Positions 24,576-33,977 of a DNA stretch of 64,000 nt are shown piece after piece. Position numbers and translations under genes: made by a program. The DNA is from CAZTHK01 sp964613215 (GTDB taxonomy: Bacteria; Krumholzibacteriota; Krumholzibacteriia; Krumholzibacteriales; CAZTHK01), in contig CAZTHK010000003.1 in the NCBI GenBank assembly GCA_964613215.1, positions 62,001 to 126,000 on the forward strand, in the 5' to 3' direction. Numbering within the stretch: position 1 is the stretch's first letter; each line of letters opens with the position of its first letter. Below the pieces are notes generated by a model. It had not been told where the DNA came from, ran no database searches, and saw nothing but the letters and a program-made list of their open reading frames with translations.

Positions 24576-26282
24576 GTGACTGGAGAAATAAGACTATCTA
24601 TATTGGTCTGTTTGATTGTTTTCGTGATCGCCGGATGCGGGGCTGATTACCAGGGCCCACCCGCCGATCTGGTGATCAGAAATGCCAAGGTGGTTACCAT
24701 CGACCGGGATAATCCACGTGCTGAGGCGGTTGCCGTAACGGGAGGGAAGATTGTGGCGGTAACTTCAGACCGGGAGATAGGGCAGTATATACAAGAAGGT
24801 GCCACTGAGGTAATCGACGCCGGAGGCAGGCTGGTGATACCGGGGTTCAACGATGCCCATGTTCATTTCGGCCCAATTGATCCAGATTATATTGATCTGC
24901 GGTATATTACCGATCCGGAGATTATTACCGGGCGGGTAGCTGAGAGGGTCAGGCAGGTTGAGCCGGGTGTTCTGATAAAGGGGGGAAGGTGGGATCACGA
25001 GTTGTTCCCGGACAAGAAGTGGCCCACCAGGGAGCTGATAGACAGTGTGGCTCCCCGGAACCCGGTGGTGCTGAGCAGGGCGGATGGTCATTCCGTACTG
25101 GTGAACAGCTATGTAATAGAAAGATCGGGTATCACCGCAGATACCCCAGATCCTTACGGAGGTGAAATTCAGAGAGACCCGGAAACCGGGGAGCCTACCG
25201 GAATATTCAAGGAGTCCGCCAAGGATCTGCTGGAGTTCGGGGAGAAGGAGGCTGAGTTTACCCCGGAGGAGCGGGAGAGGGAGGAACTGAGAGGCTGGCT
25301 GGCTGCTCTGGACAGGGCGGCCGGGACGGGGGTTACCAGCATTCAGCATCCCGGCGACGGGGATTTCGGGGATTATCAGAAATTGATGGATATGGGTAAG
25401 CTTACCCTCCGGGTGGATGTTTCCGGGAGGCTCACCGCTGACCTGGATAAGTTGGAGGATTACCAGAGGCTGCTGAAAGAATATCCCCGGAGGGGCAACT
25501 GGATAAGGTTCGGCATATTGAAGGATTTCATGGACGGCACCCTGGGTTCAGCCACCGCCCTGTTCTTTCAACCCTACCTGGATGAACCGGACAGGAGCGG
25601 ATTGCCTCAGATGGAATACCGGGAGCTGGAGAGAAAGGTGCTGGCGGCCGACAGTATGGGCTTTCAGATTGGTGTTCACGCCATCGGCAGCAAGGCTAAT
25701 AACTGGGTGCTGAATGCCTATCAGAAAGCCAGGGAGGCGAACGGGCAACGGGACAGCCGCCACCGGATCGAGCATGCCCAGGTGCTGGTCGATAAGGACA
25801 TCCCCAGATTTGCCCGGCTGGGTGTTATTGCATCCATGCAGCCTACCCACTGTATAACCGACAAGCGTTTCTGTGAGAAGCGGATAGGGCGTGATAGGAG
25901 CAGGGGGGCCTACGCCTGGAGGCGGATTCTGAACACCGGGGCAAGGATAGCCTTCGGCACAGATTATCCGGTGGAGCCGCTGGATCCCCTGGAGGGTCTC
26001 TACGCCGCGGTAACCAGAAAGTCCAGGAGGGGCGAACCGGGTGAGGGATGGTTTCCCTCACAGAAGCTCACCATGGAGGAAGCCATCCGGCTGTATACCC
26101 TGGGCTCTGCCTATGCACAGTTCATGGAGGACCGCAAGGGTATGATAAAAAAGAATTATCTCGCCGACATGGTTATCTACCACCGCGACTTGATGACCAT
26201 ACCCCCCGATCAGATCATCAAAACCAGGGTGGATTATACAATAGTGGGGGGCGAGGTGGTATATGAGAGGGAGGATATTTAG
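24576..26282 (+). CDS. Lipoprotein amidohydrolase, YtcJ-like
   Basis: 568 residues. The N-terminal signal ends in the lipobox VIAGC (Cys21), so the protein is probably membrane-anchored on the periplasmic side. The amidohydrolase core has the metal motif DAHVHF near residue 94, later histidines in GVHAIGSKA and RIEHAQV, and the C-terminal Asp in FGTDYPVEP. This is the COG1574/YtcJ group, related to N-substituted formamide deformylase; substrates are mostly unknown. GTG 24576 follows AAAAGGAGG. The next gene starts 26 bases downstream and may be cotranscribed. Confidence 0.88.
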   Translation: MTGEIRLSILVCLIVFVIAGCGADYQGPPADLVIRNAKVVTIDRDNPRAEAVAVTGGKIVAVTSDREIGQYIQEGATEVIDAGGRLVIPGFNDAHVHFGPIDPDYIDLRYITDPEIITGRVAERVRQVEPGVLIKGGRWDHELFPDKKWPTRELIDSVAPRNPVVLSRADGHSVLVNSYVIERSGITADTPDPYGGEIQRDPETGEPTGIFKESAKDLLEFGEKEAEFTPEEREREELRGWLAALDRAAGTGVTSIQHPGDGDFGDYQKLMDMGKLTLRVDVSGRLTADLDKLEDYQRLLKEYPRRGNWIRFGILKDFMDGTLGSATALFFQPYLDEPDRSGLPQMEYRELERKVLAADSMGFQIGVHAIGSKANNWVLNAYQKAREANGQRDSRHRIEHAQVLVDKDIPRFARLGVIASMQPTHCITDKRFCEKRIGRDRSRGAYAWRRILNTGARIAFGTDYPVEPLDPLEGLYAAVTRKSRRGEPGEGWFPSQKLTMEEAIRLYTLGSAYAQFMEDRKGMIKKNYLADMVIYHRDLMTIPPDQIIKTRVDYTIVGGEVVYEREDI

Positions 26283-26308
26283 TCAAGACGAAGTGTACCT
26301 GATATAAT

Positions 26309-26623
26309 ATGAGGAATTATGACAAAACTCAGCGCAGGGTTCTTATATACGGCTTTCTGGCCCTTCTCCCCATTACTGGCCTGGTTGTATATGAAATCAT
26401 CTGGTGGTATATTCACCGGGATGCGGCCGGCAGCCTGGAGCTGGCGGACCGTGATTTCCCCTCCTTATTAATAACGCTCCTGGTGGTTCTCGTTCTGCCC
26501 TCCCTTTCGGTGATATGCGGGGTTTTCCTGGCAGGCAACAGAAAATCCAGGATTGCCGGTATAATTATGGTCTCTATGGCGGTGATTCTGGTTATATGCT
26601 CGGTACTCTTCCGGCCCTGTTAA
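26309..26623 (+). CDS. Small membrane protein, unknown function
   Basis: 104 residues with three predicted membrane segments: about 11-34, 50-73 and 83-101. No family recognised. ATG 26309 is close behind the amidohydrolase stop; no strong ribosome site precedes it (TGATATAAT). The even distribution of hydrophobic segments and position favour a real gene, perhaps cotranscribed with the amidohydrolase. Confidence 0.6.
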   Translation: MRNYDKTQRRVLIYGFLALLPITGLVVYEIIWWYIHRDAAGSLELADRDFPSLLITLLVVLVLPSLSVICGVFLAGNRKSRIAGIIMVSMAVILVICSVLFRPC

Positions 26624-27036
26624 GGGTTACCCGGAGGGAACTCATCTCTTCAACCCTTTTGTCCCATTATAAAATGATTAAATTTTCGATCTGCCGGCGA
26701 TAGTCCTGGCCCGGTTACGCAGGTCATCCAGCAGGAGGTATACATTGGGCGGCAACAGGAGGGTGATCATGGCGAATAATGACTGCCCTCACAGTGGTCA
26801 TGGCCATATGGTAGAGGGTCTGGCCTTCACGGATTACCGGTCCTATGTCCTCATTATCGATTACGGAGGGGACCTGTAACTGCCATGGAGCTGTTAAGCC
26901 CTTTTGCCCTGATTCGCCCTGATCTTCCGGCTGAACCACTACGCCGGATTGGGGTAGCTGTTCAGAAACATTCGGACAAGCCGGGAAAAGTTGCTTTTTT
27001 ATTGGGAATATTTATCGCCGGGGAGGTATTATAATT
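26624..27036. other. 413-bp gap with a decayed minus-strand gene
   Basis: No intact gene. The part at 26678-26850 holds protein-like sequence on the minus strand, listed separately. The rest shows nothing I can assign. Confidence 0.4.
26678..26850 (-). pseudogene. Decayed membrane-protein-like fragment
   Basis: On the minus strand one frame reads SLFAMITLLLPPNVYLLLDD followed by LRNRARTIAGRSKI and a stop at 26678-26680. It looks like the hydrophobic C-terminus of a membrane protein. A second frame just upstream (MAMTTVRAV) seems to continue the sequence, implying a frameshift. I cannot name the family. It could be chance, but the amino-acid make-up is unlike the surrounding shadow frames. 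Confidence 0.3.
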
Positions 27037-28335
27037 TCAGCCCAGCCTCTTTATCACCATCAGGGTTATATCATCCGACTGTTCCCTGGTTCCGGCGAAC
27101 TCTCTCACCGAGGATACAATCCTGACAGTAAGGGTCCTGGCCGGTTCATTTATATTGTCCTTGACTGTTTCTATCAGCCTTTCTTCTCCGTACTGCTGGT
27201 CATCTTCATTGAATGCTTCGGTGATTCCATCGGAGTATAAAATCAGCACATCTCCCGGATTCATCTGGGTGGTGGATTCTGAATAGGAATAATCCTCCAG
27301 GGTGCTCAGTATTATATCGCCGGTATCCAGGGTAGCCATCCGGCCTGATTGCCTGAACAGGCAGGGATAATTGTGCCCGGCATTGCAGTATTCAACAGTA
27401 TGATTGTTGTGATCCAGAATTCCCAGGAACAGGGTAACGAACTTGTCGGGAGTGGTGCTCCGGTGGAGCAGGACGTTTGAATTTTCCATGCATTTCCGCG
27501 GAGAAAAATCATTTATTATCTGTCCCCGTATGGTGGCCTGGGTGCTGGCCATCAGCAGAGCTGCCGGAATGCCTTTGCCTACCACATCTCCCAGGCAGAA
27601 AGCAAGCTTCTTTCCCTGGTAAGGTATGAAATCGAAGTAATCTCCCCCCACTTTTCTGGCCGGAATGCTCCTTCCGAACAGATCATATCCGGGTATCCGG
27701 GGGGCTTCCCTGGGAAGAAGTTTCATCTGGATGGTATAAGCTTTATTCATCTCTTCCTCTAATATCAGCAGATTCTTTTCTTCCTCGTAGAGTCTGGCGT
27801 TCTCGATAACCTGGGTTGACTGGGTGGCTATTATAGAGAGCAGTCTTACATCGCCCCGGGTGAAGGTCTGATCTGATTTTTTGTTGAACACATTGATGGA
27901 TCCCTGCAGTTCTCCCTTCAGAATCAGGGGAACACTGAGCAGGGAGCGGATGGGCTGATCCTTATCTTTCTTGGTTTGAAAGCGTTTGTCCGTTGATATA
28001 TCGTTACTCAGCAGAGGCTTTTTGTTTTTGATCATCCAGCCGGTCAGCTGACTGTTCAAACGGAACGGGATAATCTCTCCTGATTTGTCAGATCTCCTGA
28101 TAAATGTCTTGAAGGGGGCGTTTTGTCTGTTCTCCTCAAGTAATGTTACCGTGCACTGCTCCACTCCCATGTGTTTGATACATTTCTTCACTATCATGTC
28201 GATCACCTCATCCAGGGAGGAGACGGAATTTATAGCTGTAGATATATCATTGAGAATGGAGAGCTCCTCTACCGCAATTTCGAGCCGGCCGATCTTTCGC
28301 TTCAGCTCTGCGGTATTTTTATTATTCTCGTCCAT
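27037..28335 (-). CDS. GAF-SpoIIE (PP2C-type) serine phosphatase
   Basis: 432 residues. A short N-terminal coiled coil (about 5-30) is followed by a GAF domain (about 30-185) and a PP2C/SpoIIE phosphatase (about 215-430) with GGDYFDFIP, CLGDVVGKGIPAALLMA and LYSDGITEA motifs, whose aspartates bind the two metals. RsbU-type phosphatases act in partner-switching by dephosphorylating an STAS anti-anti-sigma protein. No STAS or anti-sigma gene is nearby. Cytoplasmic, monocistronic. Confidence 0.92.
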   Translation of the reverse strand: MDENNKNTAELKRKIGRLEIAVEELSILNDISTAINSVSSLDEVIDMIVKKCIKHMGVEQCTVTLLEENRQNAPFKTFIRRSDKSGEIIPFRLNSQLTGWMIKNKKPLLSNDISTDKRFQTKKDKDQPIRSLLSVPLILKGELQGSINVFNKKSDQTFTRGDVRLLSIIATQSTQVIENARLYEEEKNLLILEEEMNKAYTIQMKLLPREAPRIPGYDLFGRSIPARKVGGDYFDFIPYQGKKLAFCLGDVVGKGIPAALLMASTQATIRGQIINDFSPRKCMENSNVLLHRSTTPDKFVTLFLGILDHNNHTVEYCNAGHNYPCLFRQSGRMATLDTGDIILSTLEDYSYSESTTQMNPGDVLILYSDGITEAFNEDDQQYGEERLIETVKDNINEPARTLTVRIVSSVREFAGTREQSDDITLMVIKRLG

Positions 28336-28577
28336 GAATTACCCCCTGTTATAATAATTAAACCTATCAGATGGCCGGAAGTTTGAAAATATAAAAATAT
28401 TTATAAAATACCGGGGAAAATACTTCCCAGCCTGGTATTCATGGTGTATAATATTTTCACAGTATAATAAAGCTTAGCTATTCCCGAATAATCTTTCGAC
28501 TTTATAAGCCCATGCTATTATAAGAGTTATACAGATATGCAGATAAACGGCACACCCTATGCAAACAGGTCTGTAAT

Positions 28578-30008
28578 ATGAGTAGAAGTCTTGCTGAAAT
28601 AAGCAGTTATCACAAACTCTTACTGATCCTTCTGGCGGGGTTGTTGCTTGTTCTCTTTTTCCCTTCCTCAGCGGTATCAGCCGGGCGAGGCGGCGAGGGG
28701 GAGAGATATCTCCGCCTGGAGAAGATAAACATAACCGGTGCCGAAGAAATAAAGCCCCAGCTCATCATATCCACCATGAAGCTCCAGGCCGGAGACACCG
28801 TTACCACCAAGCGGCTGGAGCGGGAGAGGCAGCGTCTACTAGGCATACATTATCTGATAGAGAATCTGGTCTTCTCCACCCGCCCCGGGAAAAGGCGGGG
28901 CTATGTAATTGTTGATATCATGGTGGAGGAGCGGGAATCCTTATCCCTGGAAACCGGCTATGGATATCATGACGTACATGGATGGTTTCTGACTCTGTTG
29001 GGGCTGAGGGTGGAACCGGCTCTGGGGTATCATTCCCATCTCAACATTGGTGTACGGCTGGGATTCCGGCTGTCCGGAGTGGATGCCCGCTGGAAGAGAG
29101 AGCCCCCTCCGGATGGAGGATTCGGAGTGGCAGCAGGGGTTCATGCCTACAATCAGGAACGGTTATTCTTCGGCAGCGGGCCCTCCGGTGAGGGTGAGAC
29201 CGGCTGGGAGGGGGAGGGCTGGCGTGAATTCGAGCAGAAGATCAACAGGGCCGGAGGAGAGATATCTCTCCGGTACAGTACCGGGGGGCCGGAGAAATTT
29301 GCACTGGGTATAAGGGCCGAGTCGGTTACTCCGGACAGCTCCTTTATGGATGTGGAACCGGACAGGCAGAGGTTCTACCGGGAACTGCCTCCCTCTCTTA
29401 AAACCGGAACGGAGAAAACCCTGATCACCGGTGTGTTTTTCAGGTTGATAAGGGATACACGCAGCCATGTTATCTACCCGGAGGGTGGTTCCCTTATTAA
29501 ATTATCCATAAGGGCCCACAATACTGCACTGGGTGGGGACGAACTGTTCAGTAAAGTTACTATGGATTTCAGAAAGCATGTAGGATTGGGGAATGGTCGT
29601 GTTCTGTCGGGAAGGTTGAGTTGCGGCGCTGTTTCCCGGGGAGCCCCCTTCTTCGAACGTTTCTCCCTGGGAGGGATATATTCCATCAGGGGATTCCGGG
29701 AACTGAGCCTCTCTCCTCCGGTGGGTCATGATGGTTGCTGGCTGGCCTGCGGCGAGCTGAGGTTTCCACTGATTCCCTCGAAGGAGGAGCCTCCCAGACT
29801 GTCGGGACTTGTTTTTCTGGATGCCGGGCAGGGCTGGTTGCGGGGCCGGCCGCTGTCTTTATCAGGGGTGGAATCAGCCGGAGGATATGGTTTCCGTTTG
29901 AGACTGCCCTGGCTGGGAACACTGGGGGTGGATGTAGGTATTCCCCTGTCAAAAGGCAATACCGGCGATCCTTTTTATATCCATGGAGCACTTGGATTCT
30001 CCTTCTGA
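28578..30008 (+). CDS. Omp85-family outer-membrane protein with one POTRA domain
   Basis: 476 residues. The N-terminal signal (about 12-35) is followed by one POTRA-like domain (about 45-118, LRLEKINITGAEEIKPQLI) and a 16-strand-type barrel. The barrel carries the Omp85 hallmark loop LGGIYSIRGFREL (the VRGF/Y motif) and a terminal Phe (ALGFSF), the sorting signal for outer-membrane barrels. Full BamA has five POTRAs, so this is a reduced member of the BamA/TamA/surface-antigen group that inserts or secretes proteins. It leads into the DUF4390 and NtrY/NtrX genes with little space between. Confidence 0.85.
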   Translation: MSRSLAEISSYHKLLLILLAGLLLVLFFPSSAVSAGRGGEGERYLRLEKINITGAEEIKPQLIISTMKLQAGDTVTTKRLERERQRLLGIHYLIENLVFSTRPGKRRGYVIVDIMVEERESLSLETGYGYHDVHGWFLTLLGLRVEPALGYHSHLNIGVRLGFRLSGVDARWKREPPPDGGFGVAAGVHAYNQERLFFGSGPSGEGETGWEGEGWREFEQKINRAGGEISLRYSTGGPEKFALGIRAESVTPDSSFMDVEPDRQRFYRELPPSLKTGTEKTLITGVFFRLIRDTRSHVIYPEGGSLIKLSIRAHNTALGGDELFSKVTMDFRKHVGLGNGRVLSGRLSCGAVSRGAPFFERFSLGGIYSIRGFRELSLSPPVGHDGCWLACGELRFPLIPSKEEPPRLSGLVFLDAGQGWLRGRPLSLSGVESAGGYGFRLRLPWLGTLGVDVGIPLSKGNTGDPFYIHGALGFSF

Positions 30009-30025
30009 TTTCTGGAGTTGACTGT

Positions 30026-30697
30026 ATGAAATGCCCGGAGAAGCTGATTCTTCTAATGATCATTGTTCTGCAGGCATGCATATGCTCCTCTCCCACCAGG
30101 GGAGGGGAGAGGCCATCTGTCCGGGAAGTGAGGCTTTATAACCCGGGGGGACGGTTGGCTGTAGAGATTGAGATTGAGGGGATCTTTTCCCCCCGAATCC
30201 TGGGTACTGTCCGTAGCGGGTTGCCGGCGGTAGTGGAGCTGTTTTACCATATCTCTCAGGTGGAAGGCAAAAATACAGCAAGCGGGATCAGGTCATTCTC
30301 GCTTAATTATGATGTCTGGGAGGACGTATATTCTCTTGCCGGCGAAGATACCACTTTTTGTTTTAACAGCCTGGAGGGATTGCGGCGAGCGGCGGAGAAT
30401 TTGAGGATAGACTCTCTGCTAACAGCGGGACGTTATTCTCTCAAAGATTCATACCGGCTGAAGGTGGGTATATCGGTGAATCCCCTCCGGGGGACAGATA
30501 AAAGAAAGATAGACAGCTGGGTGAGGGAGAATGTTCGAAGTGGCGAGGAGGGATCCTGGAGGGAGCATGTTCTTAATCTCAATGAACTTATATCACATTT
30601 TTTCAGCAGTAGCGATAATGATTCCGGAAAAAGCGAGTGGTACAGCGTACCCCCTTTCAAACCGGAGCAGCTGCCGGAGATCAGGGAGGGAGGTTAA
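30026..30697 (+). CDS. DUF4390 protein, envelope
   Basis: 223 residues from ATG 30026. The N-terminus is a signal sequence with Cys at residues 18 and 20 (LQACICSS), possibly a lipoprotein. The body (REVRLYNPGGRLAVEIEIEGIFSPRI ... split by VVELFYHIS and YDVWEDVY) matches the DUF4390 pattern. In proteobacteria this family is encoded beside NtrY/NtrX-type two-component genes, as here, which hints at a role as periplasmic accessory to the sensor. It starts 17 bases after the Omp85 gene and ends two bases before the kinase. Confidence 0.75.
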   Translation: MKCPEKLILLMIIVLQACICSSPTRGGERPSVREVRLYNPGGRLAVEIEIEGIFSPRILGTVRSGLPAVVELFYHISQVEGKNTASGIRSFSLNYDVWEDVYSLAGEDTTFCFNSLEGLRRAAENLRIDSLLTAGRYSLKDSYRLKVGISVNPLRGTDKRKIDSWVRENVRSGEEGSWREHVLNLNELISHFFSSSDNDSGKSEWYSVPPFKPEQLPEIREGG

Positions 30698-30699
30698 GC

Positions 30700-32307
30700 T
30701 TGTCTATCAGAAAGAGGCTGGTGATCTTATGCCTGGTGCTGGCACTTCTGCCGGCGGTACCACTCTCCCTGCTGGTGCAGAATCTTCTGGATAAGAGCTT
30801 TAATGTGGGGTTGAACCCTACCATCTCGGAGGCTCTGGAGAGTGGTATTTCTGTTTCCAGAAGCAGAATAAGAAATTTGAAGAGGGAGTTCGACAGCTGG
30901 ATAATTGATCTGACTGCCCGGAATTCCGGACCCTCCGGGGGAGGGTGGGATCCCGGCGAAGTAAGCAGAATGATCGAACGGTCTGATACTGTGGATGGAG
31001 TATTGATTGCTGATGAGGTGGTGCCTCCCGCCGATTCTTATGCCGGAGAAGAAATTCCCGGTGAATTGAAAACATTTGAGATGAACCCTTTATTCAGAGA
31101 TGTTATCAGGAACAGGGAGGTTAAACCGAGGCAAACGGAGTTCGGGGCCGTAGCGGGACTGGCATTTTATGAAACAGGGGACCTGGCGGTTCAACTGGCT
31201 CTCCTCCGGGAGAAAGGCAGGAATCCCCTTCTGTTTTACCGGCGGGTGGATCCGGAGTTTATCCATAATGCAAACAGGATACTGCAGGGAAAACAGATAT
31301 TCGCTCAGCTCCGCCTGACCAGGGAGCGTTTGAACAGGAGCTTCTTCTATCCTTTTATGATAATTTATGGAGTGATACTGGCAGTATCCCTGATAGTCGC
31401 CCTGATAATAGCGGAACGGCTGGCCAGACCGGTCAGAAAACTGGCTTCGGCCACCAGTATAATCGCTGGCGGCGACTGGGGATACCGGTTGCGCCAGCGG
31501 GCGGGGGGAGAGATCGGAGATCTGATCGAAAGCTTTAATTCCATGGTTAGCAGGCTGCAGCGGCAACAGCGGAGGTTGACCGATATGGAGAAGATGGCAT
31601 CATGGAGGGATATAGCCCGAAATCTTGCTCACGAGGTAAAGAACCCCCTGCTGCCGATCAGGTTGACCGTTCAGGAGATGCGGGACCAGTACGGTGGGGG
31701 GGATGATAAGTACGGCAAGTTTCTCAGGGAATCTGTGAGGGTGGTGGAGGATGAGCTGGAGCATCTCCGGGAGCTGGTCAGGGAGTTCTCGGCTTTTGCC
31801 AGAATGCCGGGATTAAAACTGGAGAAGGGTTCTCCGGGGGATTTGGCCCGGGATGTGGCTTCCCTCTATCCGGGAGTGGAGACATCAGTGGAATCAGAGG
31901 GGGTGTCCTCTGTAGTGTTCGACCATCATCAGATGAGAAGGGTGCTGGTGAATCTTTATGACAATACTGTGGGGGCAGCGGGGAAAGATGATGAAATAGG
32001 GGTTGATATCCGGATATCCGCTGAGGAGGATTATATCAGTATGGTTTTTTCCGACAATGGTCCGGGTATCCCGGAGGATAGGATTGAGCGGGTGTTCGAG
32101 CCTCGTTTTACTACCCGCAAGGGAGGCAGTGGTCTGGGTCTGGCCATGGTGAAGAATATTATTCTTCTGCACGGAGGCACCATAGAGGCACAGAACAGAA
32201 GGCAGGGGGGGGTCAGTTTCGTCATCCGGCTTCCCTACCGGGTTTCCGGCAACAATAATCTCTCTGAATCTGCCGGAGAAAAGAAGATAGATGGAAAGGA
32301 ATTATGA
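30700..32307 (+). CDS. NtrY-type membrane histidine kinase
   Basis: 535 residues from TTG 30700, which follows GGGAGG by six bases. Membrane segments at about 8-28 and 221-243 enclose a periplasmic region of about 190 residues. HAMP (about 245-295), HisKA with His311 (ARNLAHEVKNPLLPIRL) and HATPase motifs DNTVGAA, DNGPGIP, FEPRFTTRKGGSGLGL follow. NtrY-type kinases phosphorylate NtrX, an NtrC-family activator, in control of nitrogen metabolism, redox or envelope genes. The activator gene begins three bases after its stop. The periplasmic input may come from the DUF4390 protein. Confidence 0.9.
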   Translation: MSIRKRLVILCLVLALLPAVPLSLLVQNLLDKSFNVGLNPTISEALESGISVSRSRIRNLKREFDSWIIDLTARNSGPSGGGWDPGEVSRMIERSDTVDGVLIADEVVPPADSYAGEEIPGELKTFEMNPLFRDVIRNREVKPRQTEFGAVAGLAFYETGDLAVQLALLREKGRNPLLFYRRVDPEFIHNANRILQGKQIFAQLRLTRERLNRSFFYPFMIIYGVILAVSLIVALIIAERLARPVRKLASATSIIAGGDWGYRLRQRAGGEIGDLIESFNSMVSRLQRQQRRLTDMEKMASWRDIARNLAHEVKNPLLPIRLTVQEMRDQYGGGDDKYGKFLRESVRVVEDELEHLRELVREFSAFARMPGLKLEKGSPGDLARDVASLYPGVETSVESEGVSSVVFDHHQMRRVLVNLYDNTVGAAGKDDEIGVDIRISAEEDYISMVFSDNGPGIPEDRIERVFEPRFTTRKGGSGLGLAMVKNIILLHGGTIEAQNRRQGGVSFVIRLPYRVSGNNNLSESAGEKKIDGKEL

Positions 32308-32310
32308 GGC

Positions 32311-33777
32311 ATGGCTGGAAGCGTTTGTATCATAGACGATGAACCTAATATCAGGAAAACCATGATGATGATCCACCGTAACAGGGGCTGGGAGGCGGAG
32401 GAGGCGGCAAACGGATCCGCCGGGATAGCCCTGGTTCAAAGCAGGTATTTCGATCTGGTTTATCTCGATCTGGCCATGCCGGATATGGACGGTATTGAAG
32501 CGCTGAAGAAGATAAGGCTTCACCGGCCCGGTCAGCTGGTGGTGATACTGACCGGTCATGGTTCCATAGAGAAGGCGGTGGAGGCGATAAAACTGGGGGC
32601 CTTCGATTTTCTGGAGAAGGATTGCGGCAAGGAGAAGATACTGCTCACCTCCGAACATGCCCTGGAGTACCGCAGCATAACAGAGGAGAACAGGAAGCTT
32701 CGCAGCAGGATGCGGAGGCGGCACAGGCTGATTGGCAGGAGCGGGGACATTCAGAATATCCTCAAGCAGGTAAGCAAGGTGGCTCCCACCAATGCCACAG
32801 TGCTGATACTGGGGGAGTCAGGAACCGGCAAAGAACTGGTTGCCAGGGAGATACACCGCCGGAGTAACCGGAAGGAGAGACCCTTCGTCAGGGTAAACTG
32901 CGCCGCCATTCCGGAGGAGCTGATAGAGGCGGAGCTGTTCGGCAGCACCAGGGGGGCATACACCGGTTCGGTAGTGTCCAGGGAGGGTAAATTCAAGATG
33001 GCGGACGGAGGTACCATTTTTCTGGATGAGGTGGGTGACATGAGCCTGAAGGTCCAGACCAAGGTGCTGCGGGCTATTCAGGAGGGTGAGATAGAGCGGG
33101 TGGGGAGCGACCGGACAGTCTCAGTGGATGTAAGGGTCATTGCAGCTACCAACAAGGATCTCAAGGCGGAGATTACTGCGGGGAGGTTCAGGGAAGATCT
33201 CTTCTACCGTCTGAATGTGGTGCCCCTCCGGGTACCTCCCCTGCGGGATCACCCCGAAGATATTCCGCTCCTTTCAGAGGTATTCATAAAAGAGTATTGC
33301 AGGGAGAACGGCCTGCCCTCCAGGAAGCTGGATGCCCGGGTCGTCCAGATAATGATGGAATATCCCTGGCCCGGCAATGTGAGGGAACTCAGAAACCAGG
33401 TGGAGCGCATGGTGATAATGTCATCCCGGAGGGTAATGGGAGTGGGTGATCTGAGTGCCGAGATAAGAATGGGGGGACGGGATTTACCGAAAGGTAAGTA
33501 TTCTCAGGCAGTTCCCGGGGAGAACAGCTGTCCGGAGAAGAGAACCGGCGGGGAGGCAGGGGAAACGGAAGGTTATACAGACGCCGGAAGGGATGGCTCA
33601 GAAGTTTACCGGATGCTTCCCTTGAGAGAAGCCAAGATCAGACTGGAGAGGGATATGATCATGGAGACCCTGGACCGTCATGGATGGAATGTCACCAGAG
33701 CGGCCGGGGAGCTGGGTATCGAGCGAACCAATCTCCATAAAAAGATAAAGAAGCACAATCTGACCAGGGAGGGTTAG
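32311..33777 (+). CDS. NtrC/NtrX-family sigma-54 activator
   Basis: 488 residues. The receiver has Asp53 (VYLDLAMPDMD). The AAA+ domain has Walker A GESGTGKE (from Gly168), Walker B GTIFLDEVGD and the sigma-54 contact loop as GAYTGS instead of GAFTGA (near residue 214). After a variable linker (about 385-440) comes a Fis-type helix-turn-helix (WNVTRAAGELGIERTNLHKKI). It should activate sigma-54 promoters after phosphorylation by the adjacent kinase. rpoN itself lies in this window at 53038. The altered loop end (A to S) is unusual. Confidence 0.93.
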   Translation: MAGSVCIIDDEPNIRKTMMMIHRNRGWEAEEAANGSAGIALVQSRYFDLVYLDLAMPDMDGIEALKKIRLHRPGQLVVILTGHGSIEKAVEAIKLGAFDFLEKDCGKEKILLTSEHALEYRSITEENRKLRSRMRRRHRLIGRSGDIQNILKQVSKVAPTNATVLILGESGTGKELVAREIHRRSNRKERPFVRVNCAAIPEELIEAELFGSTRGAYTGSVVSREGKFKMADGGTIFLDEVGDMSLKVQTKVLRAIQEGEIERVGSDRTVSVDVRVIAATNKDLKAEITAGRFREDLFYRLNVVPLRVPPLRDHPEDIPLLSEVFIKEYCRENGLPSRKLDARVVQIMMEYPWPGNVRELRNQVERMVIMSSRRVMGVGDLSAEIRMGGRDLPKGKYSQAVPGENSCPEKRTGGEAGETEGYTDAGRDGSEVYRMLPLREAKIRLERDMIMETLDRHGWNVTRAAGELGIERTNLHKKIKKHNLTREG

Positions 33778-33919
33778 TGAATAAATTTCACAGGGGTGAA
33801 TCAACAGCACGGAAAGTAATAATTTCCATCAAAATTATCCGGTAATATGGAAAGCTCTAATTTGTATTAATATAAACAGTTAAGCGATGATATAAGCATA
33901 TGTGCCGGATTATCATTTC

Positions 33920-33934
33920 TGGCACATTTGTTGA
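33920..33934 (+). promoter_or_regulatory. Possible sigma-54 promoter of the outer-membrane barrel gene
   Basis: TGGCACATTTGTTGA fits the -24/-12 pattern TGGCAC-N5-TTGC with the last C as A. It lies 44 bases before ATG 33978. An inverted repeat ATGTGCC / GGCACAT flanks the -24 element. The gene directly follows the NtrC-type activator, which supports the call, but the -12 mismatch is at a key base. Confidence 0.4.
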
Positions 33935-33977
33935 GTCAGTGATTAGATAGATCATCATCAACGAAAGGACCCTGAAC

